Positions 50,201-61,999 of a DNA stretch of 64,000 nt are shown one piece after another. The notes beneath the pieces are model-generated. The model made no database searches and was not told the DNA's origin. It was given only the letters and a program-made list of their open reading frames with translations. How positions within the stretch are numbered: position 1 is the stretch's first letter; each line of letters begins with the position of its first letter. A program made the translations under genes and the position numbers. The stretch comes from Lepidurus packardi (Eukaryota > Arthropoda > Branchiopoda > Notostraca > Triopsidae): NCBI GenBank assembly GCA_023053545.1, contig JAKZAN010000006.1:9518351-9582350 (forward strand). The letters are read 5' to 3'.

Positions 50201-51150
50201 CACACTTGTGGACAAGGATGCTGGATGATGTAAATACAGGGGCCAAATTTTCCCATGACGAAAAGATAGAGAAGCGGAAGAGTCCGTTTGACACCTTCAC
50301 CACCCTTCATTTACCCGATATTTTTGCCCTCACCATGCTCACTTCTAAGGTGAGCAGGCGAGGGCACCTCATATGTTAACGTTTCCGGGTTCCACCCTCA
50401 CCGTTGTGATCTATATATGAAGCTCATCAAACGAGAGCCATATGGTGCTAAGAGGTGAGGTAACAGGCAGGGAACAAGGACGCAAAAAGGTTACACAATG
50501 GACATTTAATAGAATCTTTCGAGCTTTCAGACGCTTTCAGATAATATAATATACCTCCATCAGATTAATTACCATAATCAAGAACATATGGCTATATTAA
50601 TGTTGCAAACTCGTGTCCTAAGACCTATGGTGTTTATGGTGATTGATTGGGTTTTAGAAAGGAAAAGAGAAACACAACATCTAATTTCCTGGATGGAGGT
50701 TTTAAGGGTGGAAATAGGAGATCAACTGACGAGAAGGGTTAACTGATTAGAATCACGGGGGCAAATCGACCGCTAATGGCACGCGATTTGCCCATTGCTG
50801 TTTAGTACCAAATAGGCTAAAGGATAAATAACATGGGATTTTATTTGGTGTATTTTTTATCTTTTCTTTTGTTGCTTTCCAGGTGCGGTCCTCATCTCAC
50901 TACGCCTTGTATGCATCCGGGGCATTTCTATGGCCTCTGCTTTTGCAATTCTAATGCTAGATCGGATTTAAACGCAAGTGTGTCCAGTTCGGCGGAAGAA
51001 TTCAGAGAATCACCTGACGGTTCCCTAGATTTAACGACTGCCTCATCGCGCCATAATCATTTGCATTTACCCCAGTTGGCTGCCCCCATCCCCTTCAGAC
51101 CTAATCTACCATGGCTGCATTCAACATCCTCTTCATCCGATTTGTCCTGA
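47298..51150 (+). CDS. ro: Homeobox transcription factor rough
   Basis: Three exons join in phase: 47298-47640, 49911-50145, 50883-51150 (281 residues; fly rough is about 350). The homeodomain (about residues 124-183) begins [20 protein letters not shown]. It continues [19 protein letters not shown] and [20 protein letters not shown], with the invariant WFQNRR recognition helix. The NEYISRxRRxELA and [17 protein letters not shown] signatures are those of fly rough, which specifies R2/R5 photoreceptors in the eye. The N-terminal exon is Ser/Thr/Pro-rich with a [11 protein letters not shown] stretch. The C-terminal exon is short and ends in a Ser-rich tail. Intron 1 (2.3 kb) and intron 2 could hold enhancers. 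Confidence 0.93.
50325..50366. repeat. Inverted repeat in ro intron 2
   Basis: The segment TGCCCTCACCATGCTCAC pairs with GTGAGCAGGCGAGGGCA across a 7-nt loop, broken by a small internal bulge. It would form a stem of about 14 pairs. Confidence 0.6.
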
Positions 51151-51508
51151 ACTCTGTTAGAAGGTATTCTGTTTTTTTTCCACATCATAATGTAGGAAAT
51201 GTGTATTTTGTGCCCCAATCAAGCTAAGTTATACTTCACGCGAAACAATGATCTCATATAAAGCATTCAATACATAATAGTGATAAAAAAAATTGTTGAA
51301 TTCAAAAGTCTCGTTTATTATGTTTACTTTTTTGTGAAAAGTATCGAGATCTTGCCGTGGAGTTCAATCGCGTTTTCAGTTACCGTCGTGGACTCATATA
51401 AATATCTCCTGGGGACAAAACGCGGTAAGTAAAAGAATCGACTAATTTTATTTTAAGCTTATTTCGTCGTAATATACTTATGATCCTTTAGACGAATAGG
51501 ATGAGTTT

Positions 51509-51708
51509 AAGGCTCCCGTATACCTTAGCTTATTGATGTGAAAGAGTCACAGATGCTACTGATGTTTGTTACTGTTTTGCGAAAGCCTTGCGTAAGAAAG
51601 GAAGAAAAGAAATATATAGCTAATTGCCATCAAAGAGTCTACGCTTGTTTTGTATAAAAGATTCCTCATGCTAACCACCTATGCCGAGCTAAGATATACG
51701 AGAGCCTT
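51509..51708. mobile_element. MITE, family B (short copy)
   Basis: A 200-bp element with ends aaggctcccgtataccttag and ctaagatatacgagagcctt. It is about 95% identical at the left end to the 16069 copy, and both share the sequence attcctcatgctaac near the right end. It is an internal-deletion derivative. Confidence 0.75.
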
Positions 51709-51889
51709 GAGAATTTAAGTTTAAGTTTAAACGGAGTTTAAGTTAATTACCAAGTTAGTCACGTTGTTGGTTCCGTTTTGCGTAGGCTCTCATACACCAA
51801 AGCTTGAGTGAGGAGGAGCACGGTGCTTTACAGTAAACGACCGCGCATTTTTTCTGCGCATAAAACTTCAACCAGAATAATTTTGTAAC

Positions 51890-52020
51890 CAAGGACCGAA
51901 AGTATTTTCCGTACTAATAGGAATTACTGCTAACAGATATATGCAAAAAGCCTAGTTAATAAAGAAACTGTAGTGATAACAGAGTTAATATTCAAGTTTA
52001 TACTCGTACAGTAGGTAAGT
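51890..52020 (+). mobile_element. pogo-like relic, fragment
   Basis: The segments aaggaccgaaagtatttt, ctgctaacagatatatgcaa and gtgataacagagttaata match the left half of the 1573 element. The fragment has no recognisable termini. It ends about 285 bp upstream of the PRPF6 start. Confidence 0.6.
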
Positions 52021-52304
52021 TTACATAAGGATTGCATACTATCGACATCTATTGTCGATATAACTACTTAAATTTTGACAAATTCTTCAACGCGTACGGG
52101 GACCGCGTAAATGGAGGGTTTACTGTACGTTAGAGAAGGAAGCAGTTTTCGCTTGGTAGTTCCCGAATCATGTTTCGCTTTACGCCGTTCGCTCTTTAAG
52201 ATCTTGCCTAAGAGGAAAACAAGAAGCGCACGGTAGTACACAGGAGTTTGTTGTGTTTGAAGTGTGCTTCCATAATTAAAAGCATTTATTAGTAGTTTCC
52301 TAAC

Positions 52305-55300
52305 ATGGCTTCCTTCCCACCCTCACTATCAAATCCCAAGAAGAAACAGTTTTTGGGACTACCAGCTCCCAGCGGCTATGTAGCTGGTGTTGGAAGAGGG
52401 TAAGTGCCAACATTACTTATTTAGTTGACAAAATTTGCGTTTTCGCTATTTTTGTTGAAAGTGCTGTAATATCATGTTTAATAAATTATAACCTGTATAT
52501 TACATACTAGTGCCACTGGGTTTACGACGCGGTCTGATATTGGTCCTGCAAGAGAAGCCAATGATGTTCCTGATGATCGGCATCCAACTCCTGCTAAAAG
52601 GAAGAAAAAAGACGAAGAAGAAGAGAAGGAAGAAGAAGAAGATTTGAACGACGCGAACTACGATGAAGTAAAAACAATGTGTAATTAAAAAGCGCATAGG
52701 AACTAATAAGTTCGCTTTATGTTGCCTAGTTTTCTGGGTACGGTGGATCTCTATTTAGCAAAGACCCTTACGACAAAGATGATGAAGAAGCAGATGCTAT
52801 TTACGAAGCAATTGACAAGCGAATGGATGAAAAGCGCAAAGAATATCGTGAAAAGAAACTCAAAGGTGATTCTTCAAGTTCACTTATCTTAGAGCTTACC
52901 GTTTCAACCTTTTTTTAATTGTTTGTTTTAGCCGAGTTGGAGAAATACCGTCAAGAAAGGCCCAAAATCCAGCAGCAATTTTCGGACCTGAAACGCGATC
53001 TTACAGTGGTATCAGAAGACGAGTGGAAAAGTATTCCAGAAGTAGGCGACGCCAGAAACAGAAAGCAACGCAGCACTAGAGCAGACAAGTAGTGGAAAAA
53101 TAAGTTAAAAATTCTTTAAAAAGTTTTTGACGTTTTCCTGTCATTAGGTTTACTCCAGTTCCTGACTCGATCATTATGAGGAATATGGGGGGAGAATCAG
53201 TTACAAGCATTGATCCGATGAGTGGTTTAGCGTCTGTCACACCAGGATCAGCCACGGGTAATGAATTTTAACTATTTGTATAACATAACTCCGGAACTAT
53301 AACGCTTCCGAACAGTTGACTCATTCAATCACACCTAATTTTTTCTGTCCTCATTTTTTTCCCCCCTTTATAGGCATGTTGACTCCTACAGGAGACTTAG
53401 ATTTGCGCAAAATCGGTCAGGCGCGTAACACTTTGATGGATATTAAGCTCAACCAAGTGTCCGATTCTGTGTCAGGCCAAACGGTCGTTGATCCCAAAGG
53501 TTATCTCACCGATTTGCAGAGCATGATTCCCACTTATGGTGGAGATATCAGGTAAATTGGCGTACTTTTTTAAGTAATTAACTTGTTATTTCATTTATTT
53601 TTATTTCTTGTATTAGTGACATAAAAAAAGCTCGTTTGCTACTAAAATCTGTAAGAGAAACGAATCCTCATCATCCACCTGCATGGGTAGCTTCAGCGCG
53701 TTTGGAAGAAGTGACTGGAAAACTTCAAGCCGCTCGTAACCTCATTATGAAAGGTTGCGAAGCATGTCCCAAGTCCGAAGATTTGTGGCTGGAAGCTGCT
53801 CGTCTTCAACCTACTGATACTGCAAGAGCAGTCATTGCACAAGTATGTTTTTCTCTTTATATAAGTTAGTATATGAAGAAATGAAGAAAATAACGGAAAC
53901 GATAAGAAACTTTTATTAACAAAAGTGTTTCTAGGCAGTCCGACATTTGCCTCAATCGGTGCGGATATGGATCAAAGCTGCAGATTTGGAGCAAGACATA
54001 AAAGCAAAGCGACGGGTTTATAGGAAAGCTTTAGAGCACATTCCCAACTCTGTGAGGCTCTGGAAGGCGGCCGTTGAGCTAGAAGAGCCTGACGATGCTA
54101 GGATTTTGCTCTCCAGAGCTGTAGAATGTTGTCCTACCAGTGTTGAGCTGTGGTTAGCGTTGGCCAGATTGGAAGTTTACGATAATGCTCGTAAAGTCTT
54201 GAATAAGGCCCGAGAAAACATCCCGACTGACCGACAAATCTGGATTACTGCTGCCAAGCTAGAAGAAGTACATGGGAACACTCATATGGTGGAAAAGATC
54301 ATTGAAAGAGGTAATTTAACTTTTTGACTTGATAATTATGTGTTACGTTATTTTTTTTTAGCATTGGCATCGTTAAACGCGAACGGAGTGGAAATAAATC
54401 GTGAACAGTGGTTGAAAGAGTCGATGGATACAGAAAAATCTGGTTCTGTTCTCACGTGCCAAGCCATTGTTAAAGCGGTTATTGGATGTGGCGTGGAAGA
54501 AGAGGATCGCAAACACACGTGGCTCGAAGATGCAGAAACGGTAGAAACTTCGTTATTCAGTCAGTAGATTGGTACGCCTAATCGGTTATTGTTGATGATA
54601 GTGTGCAAATGCTGGGGCATTTGAGTGTGCTAGAGCTGTTTATGCCCACGCCTTGACTGCGTTTCCTAACAAAAAGTCCATTTGGCTGCGTGCAGCCTAC
54701 TTCGAGAAGGACCATGGGTCAAGAGAGTCTTTAGAAGCTTTGTTGCAGAAAGCTGTGGCTCACTGTCCCAAAGCGGAAGTGCTGTGGCTCATGGGAGCGA
54801 AATCCAAATGGATGACTGTGAGTTTTTGGTTATTATAAGCTTTAAGACTTAAAAAAAGTGTGTTCTTTTTTTTATTGAAATAGGGAGACGTTCCTGCAGC
54901 TCGTAACATCTTATCGTTGGCTTTCCAAGCAAATCCCAACTCGGAAGAAATTTGGTTGGCTGCCGTTAAATTGGAGTCGGAGAACTGTGAATATGAAAGA
55001 GCTCGGAAGCTGCTGTCCAAAGCAAGAGCCAGCGCTCCCACTCCTAGGTGCGTTTTGTTTTTAAGTTGTTAGTCAACGTTTGATATTATTTTTTTTTATT
55101 AATTCGAAATTTGGAATTTTAATTTTTTTTTTTTTGGTTTATTTTATTTTTATTCATTTAATTGTACCTCCTAAACCATCCATTTAAGTGAAAATTATTC
55201 ATACTGTTGTCCACATTTTAGCTAATTTTTATTTATTAACTGATTTTTTTTTCATCGTTTAATTTGTCTAAATATTATAAGTCAGCGAAATGTTGGTTTG

Positions 55301-57021
55301 GGGACAAATTAGAAGATAAACTCCGGTTGGGCTTTAGTTTTGATGCTTAATGAAATGGTCGGAATTAAGTCGAAATGGTCAGCTAATTATTTTAATATTG
55401 TTCTTCACAGTTATTTCGGTGCATTTTAGTCGTTTCATAACTTTTTAAGCTAATTTTGTTAGTTTACTTAGGTTTTATTGCTTCTAGTTAAATTGTTCGT
55501 TTCTGAACACTTGTTCTTTTAGTAAAATTTTAATCATTTTTATTTAATTGTACTTGTTGAATTAAATGTATTAATCCGATTAGGTTGCATAGTTGTATAC
55601 ATTTTTATTTATTTTTGTAACGCAATTTTGTTAGGGTGATGATGAAATCTGCGAAGTTGGAATGGCAGTTGAACGACTACCAGAAAGCTTTGACGTTATT
55701 AGACGAAGGCATCAGTATCTTTCCTGATTATGCCAAGTTATGGATGATGAAAGGACAGCTAGAAAGCCATCTTGGCACAGTTGATGCTGCTAGGAGTACA
55801 TACAACATGGGCGTAAGTATAAAATTCACAGTTACCAGATTTTCACTGTCAAAATTACGTTTTTTCCTAGTTGAAAAAGTGCCCTTCGTCTATCTCGTTA
55901 TGGCTTTTATTGTCTCGATTGGAAGAGAAGCAAGGCTTTGCCACCAAAGCGCGTTCTGTGTTGGAAAAAGGCCGTTTGAAGAATCCGAATAATCCTCAGC
56001 TGTGGCTTGAAGGCGTCAGACTTGAAATGAGGGCAGGATTGAAGGACATTGCATCCAAAATGCTTCCCAAAGGTAACTCAAAATGACAAGAACATACTTG
56101 TCACTTTAAGGCTCCCGTAAATCTTAGCTGTCTAGTTTTTACGATAGTTGGATTGTAACAACCTAATTCAGTGGTTCTCAAACTATGCGTCGCGACGCCC
56201 TGGTGCGCCGCGGTAGCCCTGCAGGGGCGCAACGAAGGATTCCTATAATTTCATAGATGCAGCAATTATATAGGGCCATGTTCTAAGGGCGACACGCGAG
56301 CTGGGGATATGTTCCGAGAGGCGCCGCGAACGAAAAAGTTTGAGAACCCCTGACCTAACTCATACGGAAGCCTTGAAAGACCAAGGAAGCTTTATAATGA
56401 ATTTAGTCGATTTTTTTTTATTCATTTAAGTATTTTATTATTTTGTTTATAGCGTTGCAGGAATGTCCGAATGCTGGTATTTTATGGGCGGAGTCAATCT
56501 TCATGGAACCTAGACCGCAACGAAAGACAAAAAGCGTGGATGCTTTGAAGAAATGTGAACACGATCCCAGTGTTCTGCTTGCAGTTTCCAAGTAACGTTA
56601 TTTCGCATAGTTCGATTTTTCTCGTATTTTGCTGTACTAAAACTTTCTTACTTATTTTAGGCTGTTTTGGACCGAGAGAAAATTGCAAAAATGTCGAGAA
56701 TGGTTTCAGCGTACAATAAAAATAGACCCAGATTTTGGGGACGCTTGGGCATATTTTTATAAATTTGAACTCATGCACGGTACCCAGGTATGTACAACGG
56801 CTTACTTACGAGACATAACGTTTTCTATTAAGGAAATATAATGCTAATGTATAATACAAATGTTTTAGGTGCAACAAGAAGAAGTGAGACAACGAGCTAT
56901 TGCTGCTGAACCTCGTCATGGCGAAGTATGGAATAGTGTCGCGAAATTACCTGAAAATTGGCGTTTGAAAATCGAAGAAGTCCTGGAGCAAGTCGCAGAA
57001 AAGTTACCAGTTCCGATTTAA
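52305..57021 (+). CDS. PRPF6: Pre-mRNA-processing factor 6 (U5 snRNP / tri-snRNP)
   Basis: Sixteen exons join in phase: 52305-52399, 52511-52667, 52730-52865, 52932-53088, 53148-53257, 53374-53551, 53617-53842, 53935-54310, 54362-54540, 54602-54817, 54884-55047, 55635-55812, 55871-56072, 56453-56591, 56661-56787, 56869-57021 (about 930 residues; human 941). The nuclear protein bridges U5 and U4/U6 snRNPs in the tri-snRNP. The N-terminal PRP1 region has [40 protein letters not shown] and [17 protein letters not shown]. From about residue 260 on there are tandem HAT (half-TPR) repeats with the usual LWLxxARLE pattern (for example [20 protein letters not shown]). Exon joins all fall at good GT/AG sites. 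Intron 14 holds nested MITEs, and a LINE lies just past the stop. Confidence 0.95.
56108..56374. mobile_element. MITE with AAGGCTCCCGTA-type ends in PRPF6 intron 14
   Basis: The left end aaggctcccgtaaatcttag and the right end catacggaagcctt belong to the same TIR superfamily as families A and B. The element is about 75 bp without the hAT element nested inside it. Confidence 0.6.
56169..56352. mobile_element. hAT-type MITE nested in the 56108 element
   Basis: A 184-bp element with termini CAGTGGTTCTCAAACT and AGTTTGAGAACCCCTG (15 of 16 matching as inverted repeats). Flanking 8-bp duplications are acctaatt (56161-56168) and acctaact (56353-56360), one mismatch. The ends have the familiar form of metazoan hAT MITEs. 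Confidence 0.9.
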
Positions 57022-57099
57022 TTTAACTTGTGTATTTTATTGCGAATGATACATTTCCCCTGGCTTCTAAACGGGAATTTTGTTTCAGTACCACCCAAC

Positions 57100-59915
57100 A
57101 GTTTCAAGTAAGCTCTGTTCAGTATTTATAACTACATTTTGGAGACAGATGTGGTCAGGGGCGTCGCGAGGGGGTTTCCATGGGGGGGTGGGGGGGGGGG
57201 TGGAGACCTTAGTTTTACCGACTGTAGTTGACGATTTTACCGACTGTATTATAGTATTTTCTATCGACTGATTTTATCGACTGAAATTGTAGCATTTGAA
57301 AATTATTTTATTTTCATTTTCCGAATTTTACCGACGGCGACCCAAATTTTACCGAATTGATTTTTGGCCAATTATTGGGGGAGGGGTGCACCCCCCCCCC
57401 CCCCTCTCGCGACGCCCCTGGGTGTGGTACCCCCTGACTGGAGAAACGCGGTAGTGATTCCCATTCCAAAACCGTGTAAAGGTCACAAGACGTGTGAGTC
57501 ATACTGGCCCATTTCATTGATATCATTCTTAGCCAAAATCTTCGAAAGAATGATAATCAGAAGATTAACATGGTTTACAGAAAATAAAGCTGTAATGTCC
57601 CCATGTCAGAAGGGGTTTAGAGTAGGGAGAAGTATGGTAGACCAGTTAGTCAGACTAAAAAACGACTGTGAAACGGCGTACGAGTCAGGAGATGTCGCAG
57701 TATTAGTGCTAATTGACATACAGCAAGCATATGATGGAGTATGGATTGAAGGCCTACTCAGAATGATAGGTGAGGGAGGCATCCGAGGAAAGATTTTAGT
57801 GGTAATACGTAGCCTCTTAAAAAAACGAACCTTTCAAGTCAGAGTGGGTGCCCACCTGTCGACACAAATCCCCATGAAAAAAGGAATACCACAATGATCT
57901 GTAACGTCTCCCTGGCTATTTAATGTGATGATGGCAGACAGTCAAGTAAATTAGGACACGGAAATATATCGATATTTGCAGACGATATTGCGCTATGGGT
58001 TACAGGGATTAGTGTAGATTTAGCAATCGGAAAGGCTAATACAAGTGTCGGGGATGTTAACTGTTGGTGTGGTATGGCTTCAAAATTCCCACTGAAAAAT
58101 CAAATTACATGGCCATCACGCGAAAACGAAAATTAGAAAGTAAATGGAAATTAAAGATCAATGGGACAGAGACAACTAGATTGAAGTCTGCCAAATTTTT
58201 GGGAATAACTTTAATGAGTCTTTGTCCTTCTCAGAACATTTGGAAGCCATCAGCGAAAAAGGTATTAAAGCTATAGGGATGCTCAGTAGACCAGCAGGGA
58301 CCAGTTGGGGGAGTAGCGAACAAGTTATGAAAACCCTCTATCAAGAACTAATAAGATCAAAGCTTGAATATGGCTCCATAGTATTCAAAGATATAAATGT
58401 TAAAAAACTGCAGTGCCTTGAGGTAATTCAAAACAGTGCCCTAAGGATTATTCTAGGAGCTAACAAAACTACACCGATAGCAGTTTTATTGTGCACAACA
58501 GGCATCATACCGCTGAGGGACAGAAGGGAACTGTTAGATACTAATTATATCAATAGAATGGTCGAGTGCCACAAACAGAACCTAGTAGTCAAAAGGTTTG
58601 TCAAAAACCGTAATTCTTCGCTATGGACGTCGTTTAAACAGATGTACGAGTCTTTTGAAATTGCGAAACCAAAAGGAAGAGATTTCTTTGAGAACCTAAT
58701 ACCACCACGGAATTTGACCCCAAGAATATAGTAAAGATATACCGAAACTAAGCAGGAAAACAGAACTGCTAAATGACTGTAAATAACTTGTGTCCGAGTG
58801 CATAAATAATAATTTCCCCAACCACACCAAAGTTTTTACCGATGGGTCCAGGGACGAAGACGGGCATTCAGGATCAGGGATACATATAGAAACTCGCAAT
58901 AACTCTGTCGCTTTCGCTCTCCATCGGTGATCGTCAGTAATCCAAGGGGAATTGTACGCCATCAAAGAAGCATTAATAATTATAGAGAACTCGAGCGCAA
59001 AAAACTATCTTATCCTGTCGGACTCAAAAGCGGCCCTCGGCGCTATTGCTTCTTACGGAAGGAGGGCCATACTTCGAGATAGTCCAAGAAATCCAGAGTA
59101 GAATAATGACCTTACAAGCAAACAATTTTGACATCACGTTGCAATGGGTTCCAGCTCATGTAGGAATCGCAGGAAACGAAGCAGCAGATACGGCAGCAAA
59201 CATTGGCAAAGATTACAACCAAATAATATTAAGAGACCTCACAAGACGCGAGCATTCGGCCGTATTTAAACAGAAACTACAATAAAAAAGTATTACAGCG
59301 GTTTTAAAAAGAGCTCTTCTCAAAATTTTTCACATTTCGCTTAAACCATCAGGACAGCACCCTGGTTATTACAAAAAAAAACAACAACAGGAAAGTATCA
59401 GTTGCTCTTTTGCGATTGAGATGTGGACACGGAAAAACAGGATCATGGATGTACAGATTTACTCTAAAAAGAAATAGCACGTGTGATAGGTGTGGAGAGA
59501 GGGAAGATACGGTGGAACACAAGATTATGGAATGCTTGTACCACTCATTTGAAAGGGAAATATTAAAGAATAAAATGATAAAAGAGGGAATCGAATTTAA
59601 GCTCGAAAACGTACTGGGTTTCTGCAGTCTTACAGAATACAAGCAATTTTTAGCCCAGTCATTTTTAGTTGATTACATAAGAGTTACAGGACTAGTCGAT
59701 ATTATTTAAATGTTCGGTGAAGGTCTAAGTTCTGTCACCTTTCTTTAACATGCACTTTCCTAAGCACGCCCATCCCAACATAATAGTGTAAGTTCGTGTT
59801 TGGACCCAAAGTCAACCGGAGTTGAATAGACAGCGACACCTATCACGAATGCAGCAGACGACGATGCGATGCCACATCGTCTGTCGGCTTAACAACACAA
59901 AGAAGAAGAAGAAAG
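57100..59915 (+). mobile_element. Broken LINE (I/Jockey-group, with RNase H), 5'-truncated
   Basis: It starts in mid reverse transcriptase, about 80 bp past the PRPF6 stop. RT pieces include PPDWRNAVVIPIPK, LVLIDIQQAYDGVW (the catalytic Asp motif) and FADDIALW (FADD box). An RNase H part follows (ELYAIKEALIII, LILSDSKAALGAI, WVPAHVGIAGNEAADTAA), then a Cys-rich tail (CDRCGEREDTVEHKIMEC). Several frameshifts and stops break the frame, so it is dead. The 3' part has a short stem-loop (59860-59881) and ends in (GAA)n. A hAT MITE splits the RT at 57156. Assignment to the I-like group follows from RT plus RNase H. Confidence 0.85.
57156..57420. mobile_element. hAT-type MITE inserted in the LINE
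   Basis: A 265-bp element with ends CAGGGGCGTCGCGAG and CTCGCGACGCCCCTG, exact inverted repeats. Flanks gatgtggt and ggtgtggt form an 8-bp target duplication with one mismatch. Bridging the insertion restores the LINE reading (LETDV before, PPDWRN after). The interior repeats ttttaccgac several times and has long G and C runs next to the ends. Confidence 0.85.
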
Positions 59916-59957
59916 ATAGTAAAATTGTAAACTATAGATTATCTAGAGGTATCGAGA

Positions 59958-61182
59958 ATGCCCGATGAGAAGCAGGTACTTAGTGACCCATCTATCTTAG
60001 AAAATGAGAGTAGGACTAAGAGCGGAAAACGAGCCCAAAAGCGGAAGAGACTTAAGGTAAAGTTTCTATTTTTTTATTTACAAGGAGTTTGTCATTTTGG
60101 TGTATGATTAGGATACTATGTATAGTCCAAAATCAACCGAAGAGCAAACAGTGAATAGGACTTCAAAGGCAGGTATCGTAAAGCCCAAGGACGAGGATAA
60201 AAGCATTGCAGAACCCATTAAAGTATCAAAAATATCGCAGCTGCCAACTTCACAAGACTCGCAATGTCCCAAACCTGAATCTGAAACTAAATCAAAAGAC
60301 AAAACAGCGAAGAAAAAAAGGAGTCTGAAAGAAGAGGAGGAGGAAGATTCAGAGGAGGATGTGGAAAAGTACCATTGCACTATGGAAGAGCTCGATGTAA
60401 TCAAAGTCGAACTTTTCTAATCAAATTCTATCCAATTTTTTTGGTTTATTAGGCTGCAAGAAAATTGAACATTTATATTGATTTCGAAGTCCCACGTCTT
60501 CACGAGCTTTGTAGCTATCGACACGGTTTCCGACCACATGAAAAAGAAGAAATAGAAGCTCAAAAAATACCTTACTTAAGCCTCAAGAATGCAACCCAGA
60601 AAAGAAATCAATTCTCTAAATTGGAAGATCGCATTTTGAAGAATAATTGGGAACACTTTTCAAAAGTATGGACTGGATTAAGGTCCTACACAGAATTTTC
60701 CAATCTTCACATTGCCGCAGTTTTATGACGTTCAGAATCCATGGCCTTTCATAAGCGACCGTCGTTCTTACATTAAAGAGAACAGGCAAAAGTTTCTCCA
60801 GTACATGGGTAAAGGCTTGCCACTTCGTCCCTTGCATTGCATCTTGTATCGGTTGAAGATCTTATTCGCTCCGACTCGTAAAACTGGCCCGTAAGTTGTG
60901 TTCCCTATGTTTATAATCTTAAAAAGAATTGATATGTTAAGGTACAGTGAAAAGGAAACAGAAACCATGAAGAGATTCATTGTACACAATGGGACTCAAA
61001 AAATGGCTGAACTGTGTCCAATTTTAAGACGATCTAAGGAGTCTTTGTGGCAGCACTACTATACGAAAGAAATGGAAGATTTTAGTAAGATTTATAAGTC
61101 TTTACCAACACTAATGGTTGTATACGACCATTGTTCCTGTTTTTTAGGGAAAAGTGTTGAGAAGAAGAAATTCAGCTCTTAA
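59958..61182 (+). CDS. Myb/SANT-type DNA-binding protein, TTF1/Reb1-like
   Basis: Six exons join in phase: 59958-60056, 60112-60396, 60453-60665, 60721-60890, 60942-61084, 61148-61182 (314 residues). The N-terminal ~110 residues are charged and Lys/Ser/Glu-rich, with a KKKRSLKEEEEED stretch that could be a nuclear signal. From exon 3 on the layout recalls TTF1/Reb1 Myb domains: NQFSKLEDRILKNNWEHFSK, LPLRPLHCILYRLKILFAPT, then GPYSEKETETMKRF and LCPILRRSKESLWQHYY. TTF1 proteins bind rDNA terminators and related sites to stop RNA polymerase I. The match is by pattern and spacing, not strong identity, so the function is tentative. It is much shorter than mammalian TTF1. Its ATG lies only 43 bp after the LINE end. 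Confidence 0.7.
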
Positions 61183-61456
61183 GCGAATTCATTCCCAGCA
61201 GCATGAGGTCTCGAAAGTCGGGAGCTGAACTGTACGACATTTTAATTTCTTAGCTTTTTACAGGATTTCAATACACTCGATCCAGTTTTCGTACGTCTAC
61301 TTTTGTTATGAACGTCCACTTTTCATACGACACCATTTGTTTACTTAAGAAAGTAAACTCTTAGCAGTATTTCTCTTTTAAAATGCTTCTAGGTGCTGTG
61401 CCTTTTCTGTGCACCGCTTGGCCTGCATATATTCATTGTTCTAAGATTTGAGAGGA

Positions 61457-61462
61457 AATAAA
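61457..61462 (+). terminator. Myb-like gene polyadenylation signal
   Basis: Canonical AATAAA 275 bp after the stop codon, the first such hexamer downstream on the plus strand that was found. Confidence 0.4.
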
Positions 61463-61874
61463 AAACTATTTTTATATCTATCTATTTATAGATAGATCAG
61501 ATCATTTGTGTGTTTGTCTGAGTGATAAGCTTCCATGTGAAAAGTCGACATTTGCAAGTAAACTTTGGTTCATATCGAATGTACATTTCGAATGACCGGA
61601 CAGTCTGAACGTAAAACTGTCAAATAGACTCATAAACTTATGACGTTTTACGATAAAGAGACGTCAAATATTGTTTGTCGATGTATTTATCCATAACCCC
61701 AGCTGAATTCAACACCCAATCAAAATAAACACAATGCAAAGGGAGTCGACTTGGCGCGTTTGGCGATGTTGACTGTTCAGTTAAGCATTCACCACTTCTA
61801 CAAAAACATAACTTACTCGTTCTTCGCCGCTTGAACAAGGCTATTTTCGAGTTCCATGACGGGCTCGTGGTATA

Positions 61875-61880
61875 TTTATT
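61875..61880 (-). terminator. BTB/zinc-finger gene polyadenylation signal
   Basis: Minus-strand AATAAA about 120 bp after the stop at 62000. Confidence 0.45.
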
Positions 61881-61999
61881 GCCTGAAAACTGAATTTAAA
61901 TTCAAACTGGGAATTTTCAACAAAGAATTCAAGCAACGGGACTTAAATTGATGAGAAAACTAGCAAAAGACTTCTTGTATTAACCCTAAGTTATGCAAA

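Larger units (their letters stand above)
61183..61999. other. Convergent 3' flanks
   Basis: Space between the stops of two converging genes. Plus-strand AATAAA at 61457-61462 serves the Myb-like gene. Minus-strand AATAAA at 61875-61880 lies about 120 bp after the BTB/zinc-finger stop. Between them a small palindrome (atctatctatttatagatag) starts near 61476. Confidence 0.5.

Noticed and set aside
49904-50233. ro homeobox frame read through past 50145
   Set aside because: A good GT donor follows CACCCATTCAG, and the exon at 50883 continues in phase.
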